Shown here piece by piece: positions 5,880 through 12,872 of a DNA stretch of 22,320 nt. The number at the start of each line of letters is the position of its first letter. Positions within the stretch are counted from its first letter, which is position 1. The position numbers were made by a program, and so were the translations under genes. Origin of the DNA: a virus; IMG/VR virus record IMGVR_UViG_3300025282_000275, positions 1 through 22,320 of that record, one strand, 5' to 3'. The notes below the pieces were generated by a model that saw only the letters and a list, made by a program, of their open reading frames with translations, ran no database searches and was not told where the DNA came from.

Positions 5880-5897
5880 GGTTTTTAAGCACCCTTT
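5880..5897 (+). promoter_or_regulatory. Duplicated promoter copy 2
   Basis: Exact 18-base repeat of 5373-5390, starting right after the TAA of the DUF3846-like gene and 38 bases (TATA centre) ahead of the ATG at 5923, which has GAGGCGAG as Shine-Dalgarno. It drives the run of five small genes to 7160. Confidence 0.65.
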
Positions 5898-5922
5898 AGT
5901 AAGGAAAATATGAGGCGAGAAA

Positions 5923-6198
5923 ATGGATGAAGAAGTTAAAAAATTAATTGAAGAAGCAGCAGAAAACGCGAAGGAGACCGTGTTGAATATGGGCGGTGGT
6001 ATCGCTCTATTCGATACACAGAAAGCCTTCGGTGTAGTGGCGATTTCACTAATGGCTATGCAGCAGACGACAATGGAGTATTTGGAGAACCCTAACTCAA
6101 AGACGAGAGGCGCGATGGCGGGAGCCTGCGCCGTAGCCGAGGGAACCCTTGCGGCACTTACGGACACGATGAAAGATATTGTAGGTGATGACGAATGA
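5923..6198 (+). CDS. Unknown helical 91-aa protein
   Basis: Alpha-helical, acidic protein: a charged N-terminal helix (MDEEVKKLIEEAAENAKETV), a glycine turn (MGGGIALFD), then Ala/Met-rich helices that are moderately hydrophobic but not clearly transmembrane, and an acidic end (IVGDDE). Not recognised. First cistron downstream of the second copy of the duplicated promoter; its end overlaps the next gene by four bases. Confidence 0.7.
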   Translation: MDEEVKKLIEEAAENAKETVLNMGGGIALFDTQKAFGVVAISLMAMQQTTMEYLENPNSKTRGAMAGACAVAEGTLAALTDTMKDIVGDDE

Positions 6199-6398
6199 AA
6201 ATCCGTGATGACGAAGTGCTATCCGTACTTACATACGCGCGTATGTTATGCGATGAAGCCATGATACATTATTTGACGGCTGAAAAAACAGACGACGAAG
6301 AACAGATAATGATTGGTGATTTCAAAGCGAAGGTTGCACAGGCTATCAACCTAATAATGAAGCAATCAAACATAGATTGGGGTCTCTCCGATGGTTGA
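6195..6398 (+). CDS. Unknown helical 67-aa protein
   Basis: All-helical, acidic small protein (MKIRDDEVLSVLTYARML..., then AKVAQAINLIMKQ). ATGA overlap with the upstream gene and an eight-base overlap with the next. Not recognised; position in the tightly packed small-gene operon is the main support. Confidence 0.65.
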   Translation: MKIRDDEVLSVLTYARMLCDEAMIHYLTAEKTDDEEQIMIGDFKAKVAQAINLIMKQSNIDWGLSDG

Positions 6399-6582
6399 GA
6401 ACATACTGACGGTCGAGCGCGCCATGATGACCGCTCTAACGGAGTTGGCTATTGCCCTCCCTACCATGAAGCGCAGCGTCGGTCTGCTTAAGACAATCGT
6501 TGAGTATGAAGAACCACCTTCGGGTGATGAGTGGCCGAGAATCGTAGCCGAGGCTCGCACAATCCTATACGGTGAAGTGTGA
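6391..6582 (+). CDS. Unknown helical 63-aa protein
   Basis: Helical protein with a hydrophobic N-terminal half (VERAMMTALTELAIALP) and an acidic C-terminal half rich in Trp/Pro (YEEPPSGDEWPRIVAEA). The ATG lies inside the end of the previous gene (ATGGTTGA, eight-base overlap). A short CACC-TTC-GGGTG hairpin-forming sequence lies within its coding region. Not recognised. Confidence 0.6.
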   Translation: MVENILTVERAMMTALTELAIALPTMKRSVGLLKTIVEYEEPPSGDEWPRIVAEARTILYGEV

Positions 6583-6589
6583 AGGTCTC

Positions 6590-6871
6590 ATGTACGAAGA
6601 AGCCGATAGCGTAGCCGTGTGGCTTCTGCTCAACCTGCGGCGAGCGGGTATGCTAACAGAAGCCACCGAAGAAAAAGTATTGATGAGTGATAGCATCGAG
6701 ATGCGCGCACCTATTCTTTTCCTACGGGAAAATCCGACCTTCAATTGTGAAGAGTACCACCCGCCTAACGCTGATGCCGACGCGTGGAATCCTCCCGTAA
6801 GGGAGCGAGGTATGTACGAGGGTGAAGTAAGAGTCTTTCACGCGCCGAAGGGATGGTGGAACGATGTATGA
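6590..6871 (+). CDS. Unknown 93-aa protein
   Basis: Begins MYEEADSVAVWLLLNLRRAG. I use ATG 6590, since the in-frame GTG at 6572 would overlap the previous gene by eleven bases, but that start cannot be excluded. A helical N-terminus is followed by a Pro/Trp-rich region (EEYHPPNADADAWNPPVRER) and an aromatic tail (HAPKGWWNDV). A CTCCC-GTAA-GGGAG hairpin lies inside the gene at 6792-6805. Not recognised. Confidence 0.6.
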   Translation: MYEEADSVAVWLLLNLRRAGMLTEATEEKVLMSDSIEMRAPILFLRENPTFNCEEYHPPNADADAWNPPVRERGMYEGEVRVFHAPKGWWNDV

Positions 6872-7160
6872 TTTGAAAATCGCTGCGTCGCGATTCTCTC
6901 ATTTCAAGGAGAATGAAGCGGGCGGCTCCATACTTCTCTTCAATTTAGAAGAGTGTCAAACCTGCGGGTCTGCGTGTGTGTCGCGTAACGCTTTAACAAC
7001 CTACGGCGCGACACCTATGAGGTTGATACTCTTAGGGATTAGCAGATTAAATGACGACTCATTCAGCGAAATGAGTCGCGCACACGATACAATCAGCGAA
7101 GGTTCGCCCATCATTCTTTGTACGCGATGCAAAGAAAAAATATCGGAGGTACGAAAGTAG
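6864..7160 (+). CDS. Small two-CxxC zinc-binding protein
   Basis: 98 aa. Beta-prone N-terminus (SILLFNLEECQTCGSAC), where CQTC and the following Cys sit near residues 32-39, and a second pair CTRC near 89-92 just before a basic end (KEKISEVRK). The wide spacing suggests a zinc ribbon closing around an inserted helical middle. ATG overlaps the previous stop by eight bases, with GGTGGA upstream. Last gene of its operon. Function unknown. Confidence 0.68.
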   Translation: MYDLKIAASRFSHFKENEAGGSILLFNLEECQTCGSACVSRNALTTYGATPMRLILLGISRLNDDSFSEMSRAHDTISEGSPIILCTRCKEKISEVRK

Positions 7161-7329
7161 GATTTACGGTCGCGAGGGTTTGCTCACCTTACCTCCATAC
7201 CATATTCATCATACATAGAGCAGCGGTTTTTGTGTTCCGCCTTCTTGCCCTTTTACCGCTGTAAAAAGCGGCGCGACCACCCTACTTTCAGCGGTAAAAA
7301 CTAAAAACCCTACATCTTCTCTTTCATTT
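7161..7329. promoter_or_regulatory. Intergenic control region with 11-bp inverted repeat
   Basis: Holds TTTTACCGCTG (7251-7261) and its exact reverse complement CAGCGGTAAAA (7289-7299), a related CAGCGGTTTTT at 7221-7231, and GTAAAAAGCGG at 7261-7271. These three or four copies of a TACCGCTG-type element look like binding sites. The last one lies directly upstream of a TATA-like CTAAAAAC at 7301-7308, which is 27 bases before the ATG at 7330 and consistent with a leaderless transcript. Confidence 0.5.
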
Positions 7330-8148
7330 ATGGTTCGACCTTTGCGCTTCATGGGTTGTTGGTTTCAAACGAAACCATGCGACATATCGGTAAGGGAGTT
7401 TTCAGCATGGCGTCGCGTAAAGGGTCAAAGACTATTCCGACCTTACCTAATTATCGAGATTGATGACTGCCCCATTCTCTTCGATGGCTACGACAGCGTT
7501 TGGTCTTTCATTGATGCGCTCTTTCCCGATGACCCACTCCCGCGAAAGGCGGTCAATGCAGCCATGAAGGGGGATATGCTCTTTGAGGGGGATTCATTCA
7601 TTCCCTTCACTCGCGATATACAATCCTTCACGCATGAAAGCACAGTTGAGTATCTAACCTTACAAGGCGAATATCGCGATGGGGTTAGCCACCCGCTTAT
7701 CGTAGGTGGCGCTACCCTCTTTGATGGTTTTATCGTGACAGATGTTATGTTTCACAAGGAAAAAGAGGTATTGAAAAGCACACCGCTTCACTCACTACCC
7801 TTCTTCGCGTATGAGACCATGCTACCTTTCAAAGACGCGAAAGGAACGCGCTTCGTTCCTACGCTGGTTTTCGGCAACAGCCCGCATTTGGTGTTTGTGC
7901 AGCGAATTGGGGAATCAATCGCGACCTTCGGTGTTCATTCGCGGGGGCCTGCCGGAGATGTACGCATTGAGCGTTGGTTCTTAGAGAAGGATTTGGATTC
8001 GATAGAAAAAAAAATAGTGAGCCTGCTCGCGAACCTTACCTCCGATGAGAGAGAATGGCCGCACTTCAAAACCGAGAGTGATTTACTGTATAGCAACGAG
8101 CGCGACGAGATTGAATGGCTCCGTTCTTCGCATTCTTTTTGTGCGTAA
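7330..8148 (+). CDS. Unknown 272-aa protein
   Basis: Starts MVRPLRFMGCWFQTK with no Shine-Dalgarno site, fitting leaderless expression from the TATA-like element at 7301-7308. Mixed alpha/beta with many aromatic residues: a possible strand-rich first half (PYLIIEIDDCPILFDGY, then HPLIVGGATLFDGFIVTDV), a second beta region (RFVPTLVFGNSPHLVFVQ) and a charged helical end. No nucleotide-binding or metal motif is obvious. It is monocistronic between two repeat-rich intergenic regions, so it may be an autonomously regulated protein such as a control or replication-initiation factor, but nothing in the sequence proves this. Confidence 0.75.
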   Translation: MVRPLRFMGCWFQTKPCDISVREFSAWRRVKGQRLFRPYLIIEIDDCPILFDGYDSVWSFIDALFPDDPLPRKAVNAAMKGDMLFEGDSFIPFTRDIQSFTHESTVEYLTLQGEYRDGVSHPLIVGGATLFDGFIVTDVMFHKEKEVLKSTPLHSLPFFAYETMLPFKDAKGTRFVPTLVFGNSPHLVFVQRIGESIATFGVHSRGPAGDVRIERWFLEKDLDSIEKKIVSLLANLTSDEREWPHFKTESDLLYSNERDEIEWLRSSHSFCA

Positions 8149-8392
8149 GAAGGAATACAAAAAGAATGATAGGCTCTCGGTCTTGTTTTTACCGTGTATT
8201 CTTTCAATTCTCTAAAGGTATTCTTAAAGAATAGAGAGCCTAATTCCTTTGAATACCTTATGGGAATAAAAAGAATAGAGTATAGACGACCTACTGTTCT
8301 CCATTCATTCTTTTAGTATTCTTTCCCCGATACAAAAAGAATAGAACGGGTATCATGGGGTTTAAAAGTAGGCGCTGTGTGTGGGAATATGT
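8149..8392. repeat. AT-rich repeat cluster, candidate replication origin or operator array
   Basis: In about 200 bases the units AAAGAATA / TATTCTTT and close variants occur at 8161-8167, 8196-8204, 8219-8233, 8262-8278, 8300-8313 and 8332-8342. TATTCTT-A-AAGAATA (8219-8233) is a perfect palindrome. GGCTCTC (8172-8178) pairs with GAGAGCC (8234-8240), and GGTATTC (8217-8223) with GAATACC (8251-8257). ACAAAAAGAAT occurs at 8158 and again at 8331. The composition is much more AT-rich than the flanks, no ORF is present, and the operon encoding the MCM-like helicase begins just downstream. Confidence 0.65.
8359..8368 (+). promoter_or_regulatory. TATA-type promoter of the helicase operon
   Basis: GGGG-TTTAAAAG, centre about 28 bases before the ATG at 8393; predicts a leaderless transcript and decides the start of the next gene in favour of 8393 over an in-frame GTG at 8381. 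Confidence 0.6.
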
Positions 8393-8794
8393 ATGGGTAA
8401 GAACAGAAGTGGTAGGGCTTTACTCATGGGGGAACTGTGGCCTTTGGTGGTTTCGCGTGGCTCCATGAATACTGCCGAGATGATGAATCACCTAATCGCG
8501 AAGAAGGGTCTAAATGGCGTATGCCGTTGGAAAAACGGCAGTCTATCCATGCTGCAATTATCGCAGGTCATACGAGCGTGCGGTCTGTTCGTCTGCGTGG
8601 GTAAAGAAAGGGCATCCCCCCCGCAAGACGCGATAGTGGATTACACTACAAAGCGCGATTACAAAATATATGAAGCGAAGTCGCTCGATGAGATAGTCGA
8701 GCCATACCTTGACCCTACCCGCCATCACCTGCGAAGGCTTGATAAGCAGCCTCAATTCGTGAGGGATGAGGTAGCAAGGAGGCTTGCGGAATGA
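8393..8794 (+). CDS. Winged-helix-like small protein
   Basis: 133 aa from ATG 8393. The N-terminal 70 residues have the layout of the small winged-helix proteins scattered through this window: helix (ALLMGELWPLVVSRG), NTAEMMNHLIAKKG (recognition-type helix pair), then SMLQLSQVIRACGLFVCVG. The C-terminal part is charged and ends in EVARRLAE. Probably DNA-binding; target unknown. First gene of the operon leading to the MCM-like helicase, adjoining the repeat cluster at 8149-8392, which could be its binding site (inference). Confidence 0.65.
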   Translation: MGKNRSGRALLMGELWPLVVSRGSMNTAEMMNHLIAKKGLNGVCRWKNGSLSMLQLSQVIRACGLFVCVGKERASPPQDAIVDYTTKRDYKIYEAKSLDEIVEPYLDPTRHHLRRLDKQPQFVRDEVARRLAE

Positions 8795-9597
8795 TTGAGA
8801 GTATTAGTGAGGCAACCGATGTTCTTTGGTATGGTAAAAAACCGAAGGGCATAGAGCGCGTGGTGGTTTTCAACCGAAGCGATTTATCCCCGACCCCTTT
8901 CATAGTTGGGCGCGCCCTCGCGGGCGAGAAGAACGACCCCATCGGAATGATACTATCGAAGTTGCATCAAGAAGAGCCGGTGCAAATCGCTGATGACTTC
9001 GTGCCTGCGGGTTGGCCTCTATGGGTGGTGGATAATACACTAATTGTCTTTACGGCATCATGGCCTACTATGGCGTGGTTTCTAAAAAATACTACTAATG
9101 GATGGCTATACTGCTATCAACCAACGAGAGATACCTGCGCTCTTGCTCATAGGCTCGGCGCGAAAAGTATGACTTTCTTAACGACTGCACACCTAAACGC
9201 GTACCTCGGTGCTGATGTACCCACACTTGAGCATGATGACTTCTTCGTGTATCAAATGAACCCCGAAGGGGTTCAACCTATACTTGAGCCGGAGGGTCGC
9301 GTGGGAATGGAATTGTGCGCGTGGCTCTTTACATGGTTGTTCTCTTGTTTCGGTGGAGAGGCGACCATTGTAGGGAGTGGAGGGGATTCTAACTCTCTTC
9401 TGTCATGGGATGCAATCATGCTTTTCAAGGCTTACCTCAATGAGTCGGGAATAGAATGCGATGAAAAACACCTGCGAACTTCGTATGCCGAGTTTAAGAC
9501 GGCTGAAGGTGAGGCTATGCTCATGGGTGAGAAAATAGCAGATGATTTGCTGAAGCGTCTAAATAAGGGCGACAACGAGGGGCCGATGTTCGGATGA
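8791..9597 (+). CDS. Unknown 268-aa protein in helicase operon
   Basis: Starts at an ATGA overlap. Mixed alpha/beta, with Trp-rich segments (FVPAGWPLWVVDNTLIVF; SWPTMAWFLKNTTNGWLYCY) and a C-terminal helical half (ELCAWLFTWLFSCFGG; SWDAIMLFKAYLN). Its position between two winged-helix genes and ahead of the helicase suggests a replication accessory role. Primase is one thing to test, but I see no clear catalytic acidic motif or zinc site. A strong TGAACCCC-GAA-GGGGTTCA hairpin lies inside it. Not recognised. Confidence 0.72.
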   Translation: MIESISEATDVLWYGKKPKGIERVVVFNRSDLSPTPFIVGRALAGEKNDPIGMILSKLHQEEPVQIADDFVPAGWPLWVVDNTLIVFTASWPTMAWFLKNTTNGWLYCYQPTRDTCALAHRLGAKSMTFLTTAHLNAYLGADVPTLEHDDFFVYQMNPEGVQPILEPEGRVGMELCAWLFTWLFSCFGGEATIVGSGGDSNSLLSWDAIMLFKAYLNESGIECDEKHLRTSYAEFKTAEGEAMLMGEKIADDLLKRLNKGDNEGPMFG

Positions 9598-9848
9598 CTA
9601 AGAAGGGAGCGCAGCGAAAGCGCGAGTGTCTTGTTTTGTACATACAAGGAGGCGCACTTGACGATTGGATAAGCGTACGCTCCATGTATGACTACTTCCT
9701 CGATAAAGGCTCTTATCATCCGATGGGTGGTCGCGTACAATTCACGACGCAGATGCTCGGCAGATACCTACATGAGTTGAAAATAAAGGGGGTGGTGGAA
9801 TGCAAGACGATACACAGGGGGCGGAATCTATGGAGAAGGATTCAGTAG
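9594..9848 (+). CDS. Winged-helix-like small basic protein
   Basis: 84 aa, starts at an ATGA overlap. Basic N-terminus, helix (CLVLYIQGGALDDWISVRSMYDYFLDKG), a second helix (TTQMLGRYLHELKIKG) and a final wing-like strand pair (VVECKTIHRGRNLWRRIQ). This helix-helix-wing order with an aromatic-basic C-terminus fits a winged helix. Likely DNA-binding in the helicase operon. Overlaps the start of the helicase gene by 19 bases (or 49 if that gene starts at 9800). Confidence 0.65.
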   Translation: MTKKGAQRKRECLVLYIQGGALDDWISVRSMYDYFLDKGSYHPMGGRVQFTTQMLGRYLHELKIKGVVECKTIHRGRNLWRRIQ

Positions 9849-11242
9849 TTGGTTTTAGTGGCTATCCCCCCGTACCCCCGCCCAAACCTCCGAGTCTAAA
9901 GGAGAGCGAAAAGGGCCTCGATGTCTTCGATGATTTGCAGGCTTTCTGTGACGCGAACTTCTATGTCGATGTTGACGATAAGTTACCAATTTTCCTGTGT
10001 AGTATTGGGGCGCATATATTCAATACGCTGAATAAATGTAGTCGCTGTGACTTCGACCCCGAGTTTGGGAACCCGAATGATTTCAAAATCCCTAACTGTC
10101 CTTTGCGTCACGAAAACGCACCCTTCTATACGCCGATGAGCAGACTCGCTGATACGCGAGTGCATATCCTAATTCGCGGGCAGAAAGGCTCCGGCAAGAA
10201 TGTTCTCATCGACTTATTCTGTGCCGAAGGTACGGGTCTGCTATACTCCGCGAAGGCTGATGACCTCGGCATTGGTTTCCGAACCATGATTGGGCCGAAT
10301 AGCGCGACCGAGGCAGGTATTTTTGGCTCCGTGAATGAAGACGGGGAGATTGTAGGCCGGCCTCTCGCTCGCGAGACCTGTGGTGGTTTCCTGTGCTTTG
10401 AAGAGTTTTCAAGTATGGTTGAAGCGAGTCGCAAAGAGCATAGCACCGATATGAAAAATCAGTTGCTAACGAGCCTCGATAGTGGCCGTGTGAATAAGGG
10501 CATGAGGCATGGATGGGTTCGGTATTTTACGCGATATACGATGTGGGCAGGCACGCAGCCCGCGAGATTTGAGTTGGAGTCGGGCCTCGACCGGCGCTTC
10601 TTCATCATTGATATTGAGATGACTCCCGAGCGCGAGCGAGCGTACAAAGAAGCGCAGAACAGACAGTCTATGGTGACAGGAAAGGAGCGAGCGGAGTTAG
10701 CCGAGAAGACTTTGACTCTCCAAAAATGGTTCATTCACCGTATGCTTGAGGCAGTCACTAATCCCCCGAAGTCTGTCAAGTTTGACGACACTCTTCAAGA
10801 ATGGATTATGCGTGATACTGTGCGCTCCTATGAGGCTGACCTCTTTCGCAGGCTCGCGATTGGCTACGCTATGATGCAGCCGACTTACGAGGGTGGAGAA
10901 GTGCTTGAAGTAAAAATGGATGACAGGCTTCAAGACATTCTCAATACGAGTCTTGTGATGCGGCGTCGCGTAATGGATTCCGACCTCGCTCTAATGAAGA
11001 CTACTTTTTGGGATAGTGATTTGCCGAAGAGTCAGTTAATTAAGGAGGTATCGCGAATGGTGACAATGGGTGACTACCAAAGCGCGAAGCGTTGGATTGA
11101 TGACAATTTGTTAGGGCAGCATTGGTATCGTGAGTTTATTCCGAGTCGCGATAAGAGGCCGGGGCGCAAGGGTGTCGTGTGTCGTTTCGCTGCTAACGCG
11201 CATGAGCGCGACGAATACGAGTGGGGTGGAAAGAATGTCTAA
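9830..11242 (+). CDS. MCM-like AAA+ replicative helicase
   Basis: 470 aa from ATG 9830 (GGGGGCGGA upstream); ATG 9800 is a possible longer start. A Pro-rich N-terminus is followed by a probable zinc site (Cys at about 57, 70, 73, 90). The AAA+ module has a P-loop GQKGSGKN at about 117-124, where Asn replaces the usual Ser/Thr, Walker B GFLCFEEF at about 186-193, a sensor-1 region MWAGTQPARFELESGLDRRF, and arginines at about 255-256 as possible finger. ETCGGFLCFEEF followed by DMKNQLLTSLDSGRV matches the MCM Walker B/pre-sensor layout. The C-terminal 100 residues are helical and end in a basic winged-helix-like part. Expected role: hexameric unwinding at the replication fork. It is shorter than cellular MCM (about 600-700 aa), lacking most of the N-terminal OB region. 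Confidence 0.72.
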   Translation: MEKDSVVGFSGYPPVPPPKPPSLKESEKGLDVFDDLQAFCDANFYVDVDDKLPIFLCSIGAHIFNTLNKCSRCDFDPEFGNPNDFKIPNCPLRHENAPFYTPMSRLADTRVHILIRGQKGSGKNVLIDLFCAEGTGLLYSAKADDLGIGFRTMIGPNSATEAGIFGSVNEDGEIVGRPLARETCGGFLCFEEFSSMVEASRKEHSTDMKNQLLTSLDSGRVNKGMRHGWVRYFTRYTMWAGTQPARFELESGLDRRFFIIDIEMTPERERAYKEAQNRQSMVTGKERAELAEKTLTLQKWFIHRMLEAVTNPPKSVKFDDTLQEWIMRDTVRSYEADLFRRLAIGYAMMQPTYEGGEVLEVKMDDRLQDILNTSLVMRRRVMDSDLALMKTTFWDSDLPKSQLIKEVSRMVTMGDYQSAKRWIDDNLLGQHWYREFIPSRDKRPGRKGVVCRFAANAHERDEYEWGGKNV

Positions 11243-11492
11243 GCGCCATGTATCAATTAGGAATGCTGCATATCGAACCATCGAAGAACAAGGCCCGATG
11301 ACAGCCATTGAGATAACGGAGCGCACCTTGAACCATAGGGGTAAACCCTACCATGAGATGCCCTCACCCACTACACTTTCACAAATACTAATGAAGGATG
11401 GGCGATTTAAAATCGTAGGGCGGGCGACTATACGCTACCTGTTGGGAGCGAAAGGAAAAAACATTGTGTGGGGGATTAAGGATGAAAAGTAA
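11235..11492 (+). CDS. Small winged-helix protein (paralogue family A)
   Basis: 85 aa, ATG 11235 eight bases inside the helicase end (ATGTCTAA). Layout: IRNAAYRTIEEQGPMTAIEITERTL, then PTTLSQILMKDGRFKIVG, then a wing and NIVWGIKDEK. The same order (helix, GPMT-EI helix, LSQIL helix, RF-VG strand, WG end) recurs in the proteins at 12618, 14118 and 19975. Predicted sequence-specific DNA binding; possibly auto-regulatory. Its stop overlaps the next start. Confidence 0.7.
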   Translation: MSKRHVSIRNAAYRTIEEQGPMTAIEITERTLNHRGKPYHEMPSPTTLSQILMKDGRFKIVGRATIRYLLGAKGKNIVWGIKDEK

Positions 11493-12117
11493 ATGGCTTA
11501 TCGAGCAGCGGCTTCTGCACGATGAACAGATTGACCCTGTGTCTGCTGCGGCCCTGCGGTGGGTGCTTGAATCCCCCGAGTGTCCTTTGTGTAATATGGC
11601 CGACCGTCGCGATTTAGAGTTGGATATATTCAAGGATAAGGTGACGCCTGCTTACATTGAAGCAAAGCATGGGTGGCCTGCCGGCATAGTCGAAGAGCAT
11701 ATATCGCATCATCTCGACTATGACCCAAAAGAGGCTCGCGAAATTGAGTATCTCCGTAGTGAAAGCATTACTACGCTTGACATGGCCTCCGATATATTCG
11801 GGCGCATACAGACATGGCTCGATGAATGGGAGAGGGAGAAGGATGCTGAAGGTATCAGTCGCGAATGGATTACCGAAGCGACTAAGTTGGTGTCGCAGGC
11901 TAACTCATCCCTCAAGTTGATAGGTCAATTGAAGAAGGAGATTGGCGTTGATAGTCAGTTGCTTCTCGCGCAGCAAAGAGTTGATGGGGTTATGGGAGTT
12001 ATCGTTGATGTCCTACGCGATAGACCCGAGTTGCTGAACGCGATGGAAATACGACTCGCGTCTTTGCGAGCGCCTTCTAATGTATATGATGCGGAGTTTG
12101 TGATAGACGATGAGTAA
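11482..12117 (+). CDS. Putative terminase-small-subunit-like protein
   Basis: 211 aa. N-terminal half has CPLC (about residues 35-38), a helix (DRRDLELDIFKDK), AYIEAKHGWPAGIVEEHISHHL. This is the C-x2-C, helix-turn-helix, H-x2-HH layout seen in many phage small terminase-like and HTH packaging proteins. The C-terminal half is a long helical, coiled-coil-prone region (SANSSLKLIGQLKKEIG, then LLLAQQRVDGVMG), as needed for oligomerisation. A transcription regulator of similar architecture is an alternative. No large terminase is in the window to support the packaging role, so I rate the functional call as tentative. Confidence 0.65.
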   Translation: MKSKWLIEQRLLHDEQIDPVSAAALRWVLESPECPLCNMADRRDLELDIFKDKVTPAYIEAKHGWPAGIVEEHISHHLDYDPKEAREIEYLRSESITTLDMASDIFGRIQTWLDEWEREKDAEGISREWITEATKLVSQANSSLKLIGQLKKEIGVDSQLLLAQQRVDGVMGVIVDVLRDRPELLNAMEIRLASLRAPSNVYDAEFVIDDE

Positions 12118-12250
12118 TTGGTGGTTCTGTGAGTGGTGCGATAAGCATTGGCGTAAATCATACCTTCTCCTTCGGGTATTGGATTCCGAATTATGTTGTA
12201 TCGTCTGTGGTAGCGCCGTCAAGGAGAGTGACTTCAATGAAGAAGAGTGA
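12110..12250 (+). CDS. 46-aa two-CxxC zinc-ribbon protein
   Basis: MSNWWFCEWCDKHW..., with CEWC at residues 7-10 and CCIVCG at 29-34, then an acidic tail. ATG lies eight bases inside the end of the previous gene and its own end overlaps the next gene by 14 bases. Compact zinc ribbon with three Trp near the first knuckle. Unknown role; likely nucleic-acid or protein binding. Confidence 0.62.
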   Translation: MSNWWFCEWCDKHWRKSYLLLRVLDSELCCIVCGSAVKESDFNEEE

Positions 12251-12530
12251 AAGAGGGGAGAAGGTAAAGTGGCGTGTGCATTTCAATCAGTTGATTGCGC
12301 GACCTATACCTCTCTCTTCATTCCCCTCTCTCATAGAAAAAATGAGGGATGACGGCCTCATTTGTCTGCTGCATATCACAGGCTATCAATGGTATAGCGG
12401 TCGTTATCCTATCACCCCAAAGAATGTTCGTGAGATATGGGGCCTTTCAATTCATCAATGGAAACGATTCATGGCATGGGTTATCGAAGAAGACCCGTTT
12501 GATGGAGGCGATGAAGACGATGAAGTGTAA
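12237..12530 (+). CDS. Unknown 97-aa protein
   Basis: Start taken at ATG 12237 (MKKSERGEKVKWRVHFNQL), which lies just inside the end of the 46-aa gene; a longer reading frame back to 12129 would overlap that gene fully. Helical with aromatic patches (LLHITGYQWYSGRYPITPKNVREIWGLSIHQ... in part) and an acidic end (DEDDEV). The segment PITPKNVREIWGLSIHQW resembles a helix-turn-helix. Not recognised. Confidence 0.62.
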   Translation: MKKSERGEKVKWRVHFNQLIARPIPLSSFPSLIEKMRDDGLICLLHITGYQWYSGRYPITPKNVREIWGLSIHQWKRFMAWVIEEDPFDGGDEDDEV

Positions 12531-12618
12531 TTGGTGTGGCAGCAGATGGTATAACCCGAAGACGGGTAAATGTAAGACCTGTAATAGAGATAAATTGCGG
12601 CATAGGGAGAGAGTATAA
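12520..12618 (+). CDS. 32-aa two-CxxC zinc-ribbon protein
   Basis: Begins MKCNWCGSRWYNPKTGK; CNWC at residues 3-6 and CKTC at 18-21 form a minimal zinc ribbon, followed by a basic tail (NRDKLRHRERV). ATG lies eleven bases inside the preceding gene and its TAA overlaps the next ATG (TAATG). The basic tail suggests nucleic-acid contact. Confidence 0.62.
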   Translation: MKCNWCGSRWYNPKTGKCKTCNRDKLRHRERV

Positions 12619-12872
12619 TGAAAATAAAACATCGTCTAATGCGTGACGCGATGTATCGCTACGCTAAAAATATAGACCGACCATGTACTACTGAAGAGAT
12701 GATTAACCACGCTACACTCCTTGACGGAACGCCGATTGAGAATGCTAAGTGTTGCTCTCCAAAGAGTGTGTTGCACGCTTCCTCGCTCATCATGCGCGAC
12801 CCACGATTTATCGCGTGTGGTTTGCAGACGCATGGGTCAAGAAGGATGCTATGGGGAGTTAGAGATGTCTAA
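12618..12872 (+). CDS. Small winged-helix protein (paralogue family A)
   Basis: 84 aa. MRDAMYRYAKNIDRPCTTEEMINHA, then PKSVLHASSLIMRDPRFIACG, then RRMLWGVRDV. It follows the same order of elements as the 85-aa protein at 11235, with four Cys added. Starts by TAATG overlap; its end shares the eight-base ATGTCTAA junction with the next gene, the identical junction used after the helicase. Predicted DNA-binding. Confidence 0.7.
   Translation: MKIKHRLMRDAMYRYAKNIDRPCTTEEMINHATLLDGTPIENAKCCSPKSVLHASSLIMRDPRFIACGLQTHGSRRMLWGVRDV

Noticed and set aside
8149-8392. CRISPR array
   Set aside because: The units are short, irregularly spaced and in both orientations, with no repeat-spacer periodicity.
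11388-11633. Several antisense frames across the replication operon
   Set aside because: All are shadows of well supported rightward genes with motif evidence.
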